Assembly: GCA_944358275.1 (NCBI GenBank)
Contig: CALVQZ010000050.1
Coordinates: 1-12,769 of the forward strand
Length of the DNA: 12,769 nucleotides
DNA from: an uncultured Bacilli bacterium
GTDB taxonomy: Bacteria > Bacillota_I > Bacilli_A > RF39 > UBA660
Direction: 5' to 3'
How positions within the stretch are numbered: the first letter of the stretch is position 1; each line of letters opens with the position of its first letter. The translations under genes and the position numbers were made by a program. Below are positions 1 through 6,321 of this stretch, one piece after another. Under the pieces are notes generated by a model, which was not told the DNA's origin, did no database searches, and worked only from the letters and a program-made list of their open reading frames with translations.

Positions 1-2
1 GA

Positions 3-536
3 CAAACATTAGGAGAAAGTACAAGTGATATAGAATGCTCAGATGTAACAAATATAGATACTAATGAATATGAAAGTTGCAATATAACATTTAATGAAAA
101 AGGAGAAGCAACGATAAAAGTAGTAGGGAAAGGACAATTTGAAGCATTAAATGTTTGTAATGGAACAAGAGGTAATGTAGAAGTAACAGAAGGAGCTTGT
201 CCAATAACAACATTAGCAAGTGGAACAACATTCAATCAAAGAATAAAAAGATTAGTAAATACAAGTGCAACACATCTTACAGATGACACGCCAATAACAA
301 GTATAGATATAAATATGCTTAATACAAGTAAAGTAACAGATATGAGTTATATGTTTTATGAGTGCTATAGAATCACAACAATAGATTTAAGTAATGCTGA
401 TTTTACTAATGTAACAAGTTATGGTAGTATGTTATCATCTACTTCAAACTTAACTAAAGTTTATGTAAAAGATGAAGCCGCAAAAACATTCATAGATGGT
501 ATAAAATTAGGTGTAACAGAGATTAAAACAGCATAA
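3..536 (+). CDS. BspA-like (DUF285) surface protein, C-terminal part, 5' truncated by window edge
   Basis: The reading frame is open from base 3 to the TAA at 534-536, giving 177 residues of a protein that begins outside the window. Residues about 107-150 of the fragment match the BspA-like leucine-rich repeat unit (DUF285): NTSKVTDMSYMF, then a CxxITTIDLSN-type strand and DFTNVTSYGSML, ending with the usual LTKVYVKDEAAKTFIDG cap. The part before it is Cys-containing and beta-rich, with CNITFNEKGEATIKVVGKG as one stretch. From memory it resembles the globular part of prepilin-like proteins in low-GC gut Firmicutes, but I cannot test this. Such proteins are exposed on the cell surface and may mediate binding to host or other cells. 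Only about two repeat units are present, so this is a small family member. An internal ATG at 315 is not the real start, because the frame continues upstream. The family call is fairly sure; the N-terminal half is inference. Confidence 0.8.
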   Translation, partial: QTLGESTSDIECSDVTNIDTNEYESCNITFNEKGEATIKVVGKGQFEALNVCNGTRGNVEVTEGACPITTLASGTTFNQRIKRLVNTSATHLTDDTPITSIDINMLNTSKVTDMSYMFYECYRITTIDLSNADFTNVTSYGSMLSSTSNLTKVYVKDEAAKTFIDGIKLGVTEIKTA

Positions 537-583
537 GCATAATGAAAGAATTAAGGTTTATTATGTAAATAAATGTTTATATT

Positions 584-640
584 AAGAAAGAATAAATATA
601 ATAGTAATACATAATTTCCATATTTTATTCTATTCTTCTT
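584..640 (+). terminator. possible weak terminator hairpin after the BspA-like gene
   Basis: The arm 584-598 (AAGAAAGAATAAATA) can pair with 626-640 (TTATTCTATTCTTCTT region) through small bulges, with a long AT-rich loop. Only a short T run follows. It lies between the surface gene and the next promoter, so a termination role fits, but the structure is weak. Confidence 0.3.
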
Positions 641-647
641 TTAAAAA

Positions 648-656
648 TGTTATAAT
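648..656 (+). promoter_or_regulatory. extended -10 promoter of the cinA-cysS pair
   Basis: TGTTATAAT is a perfect TGn plus TATAAT extended -10 element. No good -35 is present (TTCTAT at 628-633 with a 17-bp spacer). The predicted start point is near 663, which leaves nine bases or fewer before the ATG at 672, so the transcript should be leaderless or nearly so. Confidence 0.7.
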
Positions 657-671
657 ATTATCGTGATATAT

Positions 672-1136
672 ATGAAAAAAATTATTGAAAAACTTATAAA
701 ATTAAATAAAACGATAAGTACTATGGAATCATGTACTGGTGGTGCTCTTGCTAATTGTATTACTAATATTCCTGGTGCCAGTGAAGTATTTAAGTATGGC
801 GCAATTACTTATTCTAATGAATATAAGATAAAGATGGGAGTAAGCAAGTCTGTAATAGATGAATATTCAGTCTATAGTATGAATACTGCAAATGAAATGA
901 GTAAAAGCATAAGTGAGTTTACAAATTCAAATTATGGTGTAGGCGTTACAGGTAAGTTAAAAAGACAAGATATAAATAATTTAAGTGGTGAAGATAATAT
1001 TGTTTATATGAGCGTATATGATAAAGATAATAATCACTATTATAATAAAGAATTAACTGTTATTTATGAAACAAGAGAAGAAAATAAGAAATATGTTATA
1101 GATTCTATAATAGAATTATTAAGGGAGGTATTATGA
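672..1136 (+). CDS. CinA C-terminal domain protein (PncC-like nicotinamide-nucleotide amidohydrolase family)
   Basis: The protein has 154 residues, the length of a stand-alone CinA C-terminal domain. The family's N-terminal signature is clear: TMESCTGGALA at about 17-27, then NIPGASEVFKYGAITYSNEYK at about 32-52, with the Ser of ESCTGG being the expected nucleophile. Family members deamidate nicotinamide mononucleotide to nicotinate mononucleotide in pyridine nucleotide recycling. The second conserved loop, usually TGIAGPGG, is replaced by VTGKLKRQDINNLSGED, so activity is uncertain; this may be a divergent subgroup. No Shine-Dalgarno site precedes either possible start (GTG 663 or ATG 672). 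I chose the ATG because leaderless or near-leaderless initiation favours it and the N-terminus then reads MKKIIEKL. The TGA stop overlaps the cysS ATG in an ATGA junction, so the two genes are translationally coupled. Confidence 0.8.
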   Translation: MKKIIEKLIKLNKTISTMESCTGGALANCITNIPGASEVFKYGAITYSNEYKIKMGVSKSVIDEYSVYSMNTANEMSKSISEFTNSNYGVGVTGKLKRQDINNLSGEDNIVYMSVYDKDNNHYYNKELTVIYETREENKKYVIDSIIELLREVL

Positions 1137-2527
1137 AACTATATAATTCGCTTTCTAAGAAAATAGAGGATTTTATTCCTCATAGTGATGGTGAAGTAAA
1201 AATGTATACATGTGGACCTACTGTATATCATTATGCTCATATAGGTAATCTTCGTACCTATATATTTGAAGATATACTTGAAAAATCACTTGAATTTGTC
1301 GGATATAAAGTAAAAAGAGCAATGAATATTACTGATGTTGGTCATTTACAAAATGATGCAGATACAGGTGAAGATAAGATGCTTATGGGTGCTAAAAGAG
1401 AAGGAAAAACAGTATATGAGATTGCAGAATATTATACTGATGCATTTTTTAAAGATACTGAAAAACTTAATATAAGAAAGCCAGAAATAATATCTAAAGC
1501 ATCTGATAATATTGATGAGTATATTAAAGTAATACAAAAGTTATTAGATACAAAGTATGCATATACTGCAGGTAATAATGTTTATTTTGATATTAGTAAA
1601 GCAAAAGATTATTATAAATTATCAGGTAAAAATGAAGAAGAACTTATAATTGGTGCAAGAGAAGATGTTACACATGATAAAATGAAGAAAAATCCATTTG
1701 ATTTTGCATTATGGTTTACTAAATCAAAATTTGATAATCAAGAAATGAAATGGGATTCTCCATTTGGAGTAGGATATCCAGGTTGGCATATAGAGTGTTC
1801 TTGTATATCTATGAAATATTTAGGTGAATACTTAGATATACACTGTGGTGGTGTTGATAATATATTTCCTCATCACACTAATGAAATTGCACAAAGCGAA
1901 GCATATTTAGGACATAAATGGTGTAATTATTGGGTTCATGGAGAACACTTAAATGATAAAAGTGGAAAGATGAGTAAAAGTAAAGGAGAATTTTTAACTG
2001 TTTCACTTTTAGAAAGTAAAGGATATGATCCTCTAAGTTATAGATTTATGTGTCTACAATCACATTATAGAAAACAGTTAATGTTTGGTTTTGATTCTTT
2101 GGATACAGCAGAAAATGCATATAAAAAGCTAAAAAGTAGAATAAAGGCACTTAATTCTAAAGACGAAGTATTAAGTGATAAAGCAAATGAATATATGAAT
2201 AACTTTAAATCAGCACTAGAAGATGACTTAAATACATCAAATGCTCTTACAGTTTTATTCGATGTACTTAAAGATAATGTGTTAAATGATACTTCAAAAT
2301 TGTATCTTATAAAAGAATTTGATAAAGTTTTATCTTTAGATTTACTTGAAGATAAAAAAGAAATAGATGTAAATTTTTTAAATAAAATAAATGACTTGAT
2401 AAATAAAAGAAATATTGCTAAATCAAATAAAGATTATGCTTTAGCAGATAAAATAAGAGAAGAATTAAATAGTATGAATGTAATTATAAAAGATACAAGA
2501 GAAGGAACAACATTTGAAATAAAATAA
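1133..2527 (+). CDS. cysS: Cysteinyl-tRNA synthetase
   Basis: The enzyme charges tRNA-Cys with cysteine in the cytoplasm. The 464 residues are full length for a bacterial class I CysRS. Visible marks are MYTCGPTVY at 24-32, the HIGH-type motif HIGNLRT at 36-42, and KMSKS at 279-283. The Zn site consists of Cys27, Cys222 (in HIECSC), His247 and Glu251 (in FPHHTNE). The C-terminal part (about 355-464) is the usual helical anticodon-binding region. The start is fixed by AGGGAGGT at 1122-1129 and by the ATGA overlap with the cinA-like gene. No T-box leader is present, because the gene begins inside its upstream partner, so any regulation must act at the cinA promoter. A hairpin with a T tract follows the stop. 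Identification is secure. Confidence 0.97.
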   Translation: MKLYNSLSKKIEDFIPHSDGEVKMYTCGPTVYHYAHIGNLRTYIFEDILEKSLEFVGYKVKRAMNITDVGHLQNDADTGEDKMLMGAKREGKTVYEIAEYYTDAFFKDTEKLNIRKPEIISKASDNIDEYIKVIQKLLDTKYAYTAGNNVYFDISKAKDYYKLSGKNEEELIIGAREDVTHDKMKKNPFDFALWFTKSKFDNQEMKWDSPFGVGYPGWHIECSCISMKYLGEYLDIHCGGVDNIFPHHTNEIAQSEAYLGHKWCNYWVHGEHLNDKSGKMSKSKGEFLTVSLLESKGYDPLSYRFMCLQSHYRKQLMFGFDSLDTAENAYKKLKSRIKALNSKDEVLSDKANEYMNNFKSALEDDLNTSNALTVLFDVLKDNVLNDTSKLYLIKEFDKVLSLDLLEDKKEIDVNFLNKINDLINKRNIAKSNKDYALADKIREELNSMNVIIKDTREGTTFEIK

Positions 2528-2537
2528 TATATATTGT

Positions 2538-2577
2538 AAAGAAAGGAAGCGCCAATCTTTCTTTTTTTCTTTTTTTG
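2538..2577 (+). terminator. intrinsic terminator after cysS
   Basis: AAAGAAAG (2538-2545) pairs perfectly with CTTTCTTT (2557-2564) around an 11-base loop. A T-rich tract broken by one C runs to 2576. The stem has only two G-C pairs, so termination may be partial. Confidence 0.65.
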
Positions 2578-2589
2578 TAAAGTTGACAA
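2575..2589. promoter_or_regulatory. operator-like dyad, copy 1
   Basis: TTGTAAAGTTGACAA is a 15-bp dyad with one mismatched pair around a central G. A second copy starts 33 bp downstream. It overlaps the end of the cysS terminator T tract. It resembles a regulator binding site but is one base shorter at the centre than a CcpA cre site. Confidence 0.45.
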
Positions 2590-2607
2590 CAAATGATAGT
2601 AAATAAC

Positions 2608-2622
2608 TTGTAAAGTAAACAA
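2608..2622. promoter_or_regulatory. operator-like dyad, copy 2, over the -35 element
   Basis: TTGTAAAGTAAACAA shares 13 of 15 bases with copy 1, including the first nine, and keeps the TTGT-N7-ACAA ends. Its first six bases are the -35 element of the operon promoter, so a bound protein would block or contact RNA polymerase. Confidence 0.45.
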
Positions 2623-2636
2623 TTATGTTTTATACT
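2608..2636 (+). promoter_or_regulatory. sigma-A-type promoter of the FIST-ALDH-SDR operon
   Basis: TTGTAA (2608-2613), a 17-bp spacer and TATACT (2631-2636) form a good promoter. The predicted start is near 2643, giving a leader of about 44 bases. A perfect consensus TTGACA at 2583-2588 has no -10 at the right distance. Confidence 0.6.
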
Positions 2637-2639
2637 AAA

Positions 2640-2663
2640 GGTGGTAGTGTAGTACTACTAACC
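2640..2663 (+). promoter_or_regulatory. dyad/hairpin at the transcription start of the FIST operon
   Basis: The segment contains the perfect 10-bp palindrome GTAGTACTAC (2649-2658). It can also fold into a small hairpin: GGT pairs with ACC, and GTAGT with ACTAC, around a 5-base loop. Its place just after the -10 fits a third operator or a leader structure. No known riboswitch is recognised. Confidence 0.3.
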
Positions 2664-2686
2664 AATGATAAATGAGGAGGTAATAA

Positions 2687-3847
2687 ATGTTAAATACGAA
2701 AGTTGGTTATAGTCAAAATGTTGATGCTTATGAAAGTGGTGTAGAAACAGCTAAAATGGCAAAACTAGATAATGCCAAGGTTGGTTTATTATTTACATCA
2801 TGCGTAATGGATCAAAAATCAATATTAAAAGGAGTTAGAAGTGTATCTAACACTCATGTTTTAGGATGCACTTCATCAGCAGCAATCTGTACTCATGGAG
2901 GATATCTAAATGCTGAAACTGGATATTCAGGAATTATGAGTTTTGGAGGAGATGTTGAAGTTGGAGTAGCTGGCTCTAAAAAAGAAGAGGGGAAAAGTGC
3001 TAGAGAAATTGGACGTGCTTTAGCTAAAAAAGCAATGAAAGAATTAAATGGTAAAAAACCAAACTATTTCTTTATGACAGCAAGTCCAAAAGAAGAAGAA
3101 GATTATATTCTTGGTGTACAAGATGTAATTGGTAGTATTCCTGTTTTTGGTGGTTCTGCTGCAGATAATACAGTTGAAGGTAAATGGAGTATTATTTGTG
3201 ATGATGAAGTATTCTCTGATGGATGTGCTATATGTTTATTTGCAACATCTTCACCAATGGTTAATATTTACAATGGTCAATATAAAGAAACAAATGACTA
3301 TGGTATTATGACAAAAGTTGTTAACGATAGAACTTTAGTAGAAATTGATGGAGTTCCTGCTGTTAGTAAATATTGCAAGTGGACAGGCAAAAAAGAAGAA
3401 GAAGTAAAAGGTGGTAACTTACTTACAGCAACAATTTTTGACCCACTAGGAGTTAAAGATATAATAGGTAGAACTACTGCAGTTCGTCACCCAATGGCTG
3501 CAAATAATGATGGTTCTATGAATATTGGTGCAAGACTAATAGAAAAAACAGCATGTATTCGCCTACATTTAGATCCAGAAGAAATGGTAGAAGCAAATCC
3601 AAAAACAATAAGAGAAGTTGATAATTTAATAGGAGGAGCTGATAGTTATTTTCTTGTACACTGTGGAGGAAGAAGATTAGGTTTACAACTTGTAAATAAA
3701 GAAGATGAAATCTATAAGACAGTAAAAGAAGTAACAGGTAATAAAGAATTCTTAATGGTATTTACTTTTGGTGAATACGGAACTTGCGAACACTCTGCTA
3801 ATACAGTAGGTGGATTATCATTATCATTTACAGGATTTAAAAAATAA
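2687..3847 (+). CDS. Stand-alone FIST domain protein (FIST_N + FIST_C)
   Basis: The 386-residue protein carries the FIST pair. FIST_N spans roughly residues 30-195, with LGCTSSAA at 59-66 and VFGGSAAD at 153-160. FIST_C spans roughly 215-350, with RTLVEIDGVPA and the closing FTFGEYG at 359-365 followed by NTVGGLSLS. FIST domains are predicted sensors of small ligands such as amino acids, usually linked to chemotaxis, kinase or cyclic-dinucleotide output modules. None is fused here, and there is no signal peptide or membrane segment, so this is a cytosolic stand-alone form. It is rich in Cys (for example 39, 61, 68, 171 and 180). GAGGAGGT at 2674-2681 sets the ATG. The gene is first in an operon with an aldehyde dehydrogenase 14 bases downstream and a short-chain dehydrogenase, so sensing or handling a substrate of those enzymes is a reasonable inference. 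The domain call is sure; the function is not. Confidence 0.88.
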   Translation: MLNTKVGYSQNVDAYESGVETAKMAKLDNAKVGLLFTSCVMDQKSILKGVRSVSNTHVLGCTSSAAICTHGGYLNAETGYSGIMSFGGDVEVGVAGSKKEEGKSAREIGRALAKKAMKELNGKKPNYFFMTASPKEEEDYILGVQDVIGSIPVFGGSAADNTVEGKWSIICDDEVFSDGCAICLFATSSPMVNIYNGQYKETNDYGIMTKVVNDRTLVEIDGVPAVSKYCKWTGKKEEEVKGGNLLTATIFDPLGVKDIIGRTTAVRHPMAANNDGSMNIGARLIEKTACIRLHLDPEEMVEANPKTIREVDNLIGGADSYFLVHCGGRRLGLQLVNKEDEIYKTVKEVTGNKEFLMVFTFGEYGTCEHSANTVGGLSLSFTGFKK

Positions 3848-3861
3848 GAAAGGAGAATATA

Positions 3862-5298
3862 ATGAAAAGTTTAATTGCCGGTAAGTGGGTTGATTCTTCT
3901 GATGGAAAAACAATAGAAGTAATAAACCCAGCAACAAGTAAGTTAATAGATACTGTTCCAAGCCTTACTAAACAAGATGTAGAAAAAGCAGTAGAAGCTG
4001 CATATAAAGCACAAAAATCTTGGAGCGAAAAACCAGTAGTAGAAAGATGCGAAATTATAACTAAGTTTGCACAATTAGTTTTAAGAGATAAAGATAAACT
4101 AGCAAAACTTTTATCTGATGAAACAGGTAAGCCAATAAAAGAAGCATATAATGAAATTGCTAATATTCAAATTGGAGTACCAGCATATGTAGAAAAAGTA
4201 AAACATGATTATGGGAATGTTATATATAGAGGAACAGAAAGAGGACAAGAAAATACAATTCAATATACGATACAACAACCCCTAGGAGTAGTTGTAGCAA
4301 TAATTCCATTCAACTTTCCAAGTGATATATTTATAAATAAAGTACCACCAGCATTATTGATGGGTAATGCAGTTATATTAAAACCAGCAAGTGTTAACCC
4401 TCTAACACTTACTAAATATGTTGAACTTTTAGAAGAAGCAGGTATCCCAGAAGGAGTAATATCAGTAGTACATGGTTCTGGTTCAGTAGTTGGAAAAACA
4501 TTGACTAGCCATCCAAAAGTAGATATGGTAACACTTACTGGGTCTACTACAGCAGGAATTGATGCTGCTAAAAATTGTGCTGAACACTGTGCACATAGTT
4601 CATTAGAATTAGGTGGTAATGATGCATTTATCATATGTAGAGATGGAGATTTAGATTTAGCAGTAGAAGAAACAGTATGGGGTAGATTATATAATACTGG
4701 ACAAGTATGTTGTGCTTCAAAACGTTTCTTAGTAGAAAATTCAATTAAAGATGAATTTATAAAAAAGATGGTAGATAAAATAAAAACATTAAAAGTAGGA
4801 ATGCCATCAGATATGGATAGCGACATTGGATGTTTAATTAGTGAAGATGCTGCTATTGAAGTAGAAAGACAAGTTAATAAAACGGTTGAAGAGGGTGCCC
4901 ATATCGTAATTGGAGGAAAAAGAAATAAAGCATTCTACGAGCCAACTATTATAGATGGAATTACAAAAGATATGGAAGTAGCAAAAGATATGGAAATATT
5001 TGGACCAGTAATTTCAGTCATTGGATTTGATACTATAGAAGAAGCTATCGAAATAGCAAATCAATCAATTTATGGACTTTCTGCAGGTATAATTACAAAA
5101 GATATGAATAAAGCTATTAAAGTTAGTGAAAAAGTAGAAAGTGGTGGATTTGTAGTAAATGGTGCAAGCTTCTTTAGATCATTCGAACAGCCATTTGGTG
5201 GTTGGAAATATTCTGGAATAGGTAATGAAGGAATAATGACAACATTAAGAGAAATGTCAAGAACAAAGACGGTAATCTTAAAAAATATAACTAAATAA
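3862..5298 (+). CDS. NAD(P)-dependent aldehyde dehydrogenase (ALDH superfamily)
   Basis: The 478-residue enzyme oxidises an aldehyde to a carboxylate in the cytosol. All catalytic parts of the ALDH fold are present. These are the PFNFP motif with Asn151, the cofactor loop VILKPAS (171-177), TGSTTAG (226-232) and the general base Glu249 in LELGGND. The nucleophile is Cys283 in NTGQVCCA, and EIFGPV lies in the C-terminal part. The overall pattern is closest to the succinate-semialdehyde, lactaldehyde and related non-acylating dehydrogenases, and the substrate cannot be read from sequence. A second Cys (284) follows the nucleophile. AAGGAG at 3850-3855 sets the start, 14 bases after the FIST stop, and the SDR gene follows 18 bases downstream. 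ALDH plus SDR suggests a two-step alcohol-aldehyde-acid conversion or a shared detoxification route (inference). Confidence 0.92.
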   Translation: MKSLIAGKWVDSSDGKTIEVINPATSKLIDTVPSLTKQDVEKAVEAAYKAQKSWSEKPVVERCEIITKFAQLVLRDKDKLAKLLSDETGKPIKEAYNEIANIQIGVPAYVEKVKHDYGNVIYRGTERGQENTIQYTIQQPLGVVVAIIPFNFPSDIFINKVPPALLMGNAVILKPASVNPLTLTKYVELLEEAGIPEGVISVVHGSGSVVGKTLTSHPKVDMVTLTGSTTAGIDAAKNCAEHCAHSSLELGGNDAFIICRDGDLDLAVEETVWGRLYNTGQVCCASKRFLVENSIKDEFIKKMVDKIKTLKVGMPSDMDSDIGCLISEDAAIEVERQVNKTVEEGAHIVIGGKRNKAFYEPTIIDGITKDMEVAKDMEIFGPVISVIGFDTIEEAIEIANQSIYGLSAGIITKDMNKAIKVSEKVESGGFVVNGASFFRSFEQPFGGWKYSGIGNEGIMTTLREMSRTKTVILKNITK

Positions 5299-5316
5299 AA
5301 ATGTAAAGGAGTGAAA

Positions 5317-6057
5317 ATGTTAGAAGGAAAAGTAGCAATTATAACAGGCGGAACTAGAGGAATTGGCTTTGAAACAGTTCGTACATTTTTACAAAATGGT
5401 GCTAAAGTAGCATTATTAGGCAGTAAAAAAGAAACAGTTGATAAAGCAATAGATGAATTAAAAAAAGAAAATAATTCTTACGATGTATTAGGTTTCTATC
5501 CATGTTTACATAAAGAAAAAGAAGTAAAAGAAGTTTTTGAAAAAGTAAAAAAAGACTTTGGTAAAATAGATATTGTAGTAAATAATGCTGGAATATCATC
5601 AAGAACACCTCTTACTAGTTATACAGAAGAAGAATATGACAAAATAGCAAACCTAAATATTAAAGCAGTTTTCACAGTATCTAAAGTAGCATGCAGTTAC
5701 TTAGAAGAAACAAAAGGTGTAATAGTAAATACAAGTTCTATGGTAAGTATTTATGGCCAACCAAGTGGAGTAATGTATCCCACTAGTAAATTTGCAGTAA
5801 ATGGTATGACAAAATCCTTAGCAAGAGAACTAGCACCTAAAGGGATAAGAGTAAATGCAGTAGCACCAGGTATTACAGAAACAGATATGGTATCATCATT
5901 ACCTAAAGAAATGATAGAACCACTTATAAAAACTATCCCACTTGGTAGAATAGGAAAACCAAAAGATATAGCAAATGCAATAATGTTCTTATCGAGCGAT
6001 TTAGCAAGCTATATTACAGGTGAAATACTAAGTGTAGATGGTGCTGCTAGAAGTTAA
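5317..6057 (+). CDS. Classical short-chain dehydrogenase/reductase (FabG-like SDR)
   Basis: The 246-residue protein is an NAD(P)-dependent oxidoreductase of the classical SDR family. It shows the Rossmann loop TGGTRGIG (10-17), NNAG (89-92), Asn114 and the catalytic Ser141-Tyr154-Lys158 set (YPTSK). The RVNAVAPGITETDM segment and the C-terminal ITGEILSVDGA are also present. Length and motifs resemble FabG, but there are no fatty-acid genes nearby and it closes the FIST-ALDH operon, so a small alcohol or carbonyl substrate fits better. The usual Asp/Asn that follows strand 3 and contacts the adenine ring is missing; the site reads CLHKEKEV. AAGGAG at 5306-5311 is five bases from the ATG at 5317. 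A GTG at 5311 overlaps that site and is not a likely start. Two hairpins follow the stop. The family is sure; the substrate is unknown. Confidence 0.9.
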   Translation: MLEGKVAIITGGTRGIGFETVRTFLQNGAKVALLGSKKETVDKAIDELKKENNSYDVLGFYPCLHKEKEVKEVFEKVKKDFGKIDIVVNNAGISSRTPLTSYTEEEYDKIANLNIKAVFTVSKVACSYLEETKGVIVNTSSMVSIYGQPSGVMYPTSKFAVNGMTKSLARELAPKGIRVNAVAPGITETDMVSSLPKEMIEPLIKTIPLGRIGKPKDIANAIMFLSSDLASYITGEILSVDGAARS

Positions 6058-6061
6058 TGAA

Positions 6062-6097
6062 TATAAATGCCAATTGAGTTTTCAATTGGTATTTATA
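6062..6097 (+). terminator. long perfect stem-loop, first of two after the SDR gene
   Basis: A 16-bp stem (6062-6077 with 6082-6097, one G-T pair) closes on the tetraloop GTTT. The T run expected of a terminator does not follow at once. It may protect the mRNA 3' end or act with the next hairpin. Confidence 0.6.
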
Positions 6098-6132
6098 GAG
6101 TGTTGACAAAGCTCAATACTCTTTTCTTTTTT
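6098..6132 (+). terminator. intrinsic terminator of the FIST-ALDH-SDR operon
   Basis: GAGTGTTGA (6098-6106) pairs with TCAATACTC (6113-6121, one G-T pair) around CAAAGC. TTTTCTTTTTT follows. This is a standard intrinsic terminator directly behind a longer hairpin. The TTGACA inside the left arm is part of the stem and not a promoter. Confidence 0.85.
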
Positions 6133-6295
6133 AAAACAATATAGCACAACTATTTTAGCGAGTAAACATTCTTGATAAAACTATATATACTTGACAAATA
6201 AAAAAATATTGCCAAAATAATAAATATTATTTTAACATTTGCAAAAAAAACACAAAAATTAAATAAATAAGTGTATTTTTTTAATATTTTTTGTA
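6133..6295. other. AT-rich spacer ahead of the rloA-like gene
   Basis: No gene is visible on either strand. A perfect TTGACA at 6191-6196 lacks a clear -10. The segment 6214-6233 is a near-perfect AT palindrome. A8CAC (6243-6253) can pair with GTGTAT7 (6271-6282) with one mismatch, and T-rich sequence follows, so it may be a further weak terminator insulating the next gene. Confidence 0.4.
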
Positions 6296-6316
6296 TATAA
6301 TACATATAGGAGGAGA
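6296..6316 (+). promoter_or_regulatory. -10 element and ribosome binding site of the rloA-like gene
   Basis: TATAAT at 6296-6301 predicts a start near 6308. The strong site AGGAGGAG begins at 6308 and lies six bases from the GTG start. The leader would be only about 14 bases. The -35 region is poor. Confidence 0.55.
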
Positions 6317-6321
6317 TAAAA

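Noticed and set aside
663..1136. Mollicute genetic code (TGA as Trp)
   Set aside because: Trp is encoded by TGG in conserved places of cysS, ALDH and gapA, and TGA ends the cinA-like gene at a normal ATGA junction.
2583..2588. Perfect TTGACA as the -35 of the FIST operon
   Set aside because: No acceptable -10 lies 15-18 bp downstream; the TTGTAA/TATACT pair further on is better spaced.
2575..2589. CcpA cre site
   Set aside because: The dyad is centred on one base, whereas cre needs a central CG pair and one more base.
2640..2664. tRNA-like fragment or riboswitch ending ACCA
   Set aside because: Only one small hairpin is possible; there is no cloverleaf and no conserved aptamer core.
4260..4826. 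188-residue open frame antisense to the aldehyde dehydrogenase
   Set aside because: It lies wholly inside a well-supported gene, has no ribosome site or recognisable motif, and its composition mirrors the sense codons.
6103..6108. TTGACA after the SDR gene as a promoter
   Set aside because: It forms part of the terminator stem and is followed by the T tract, with no -10.
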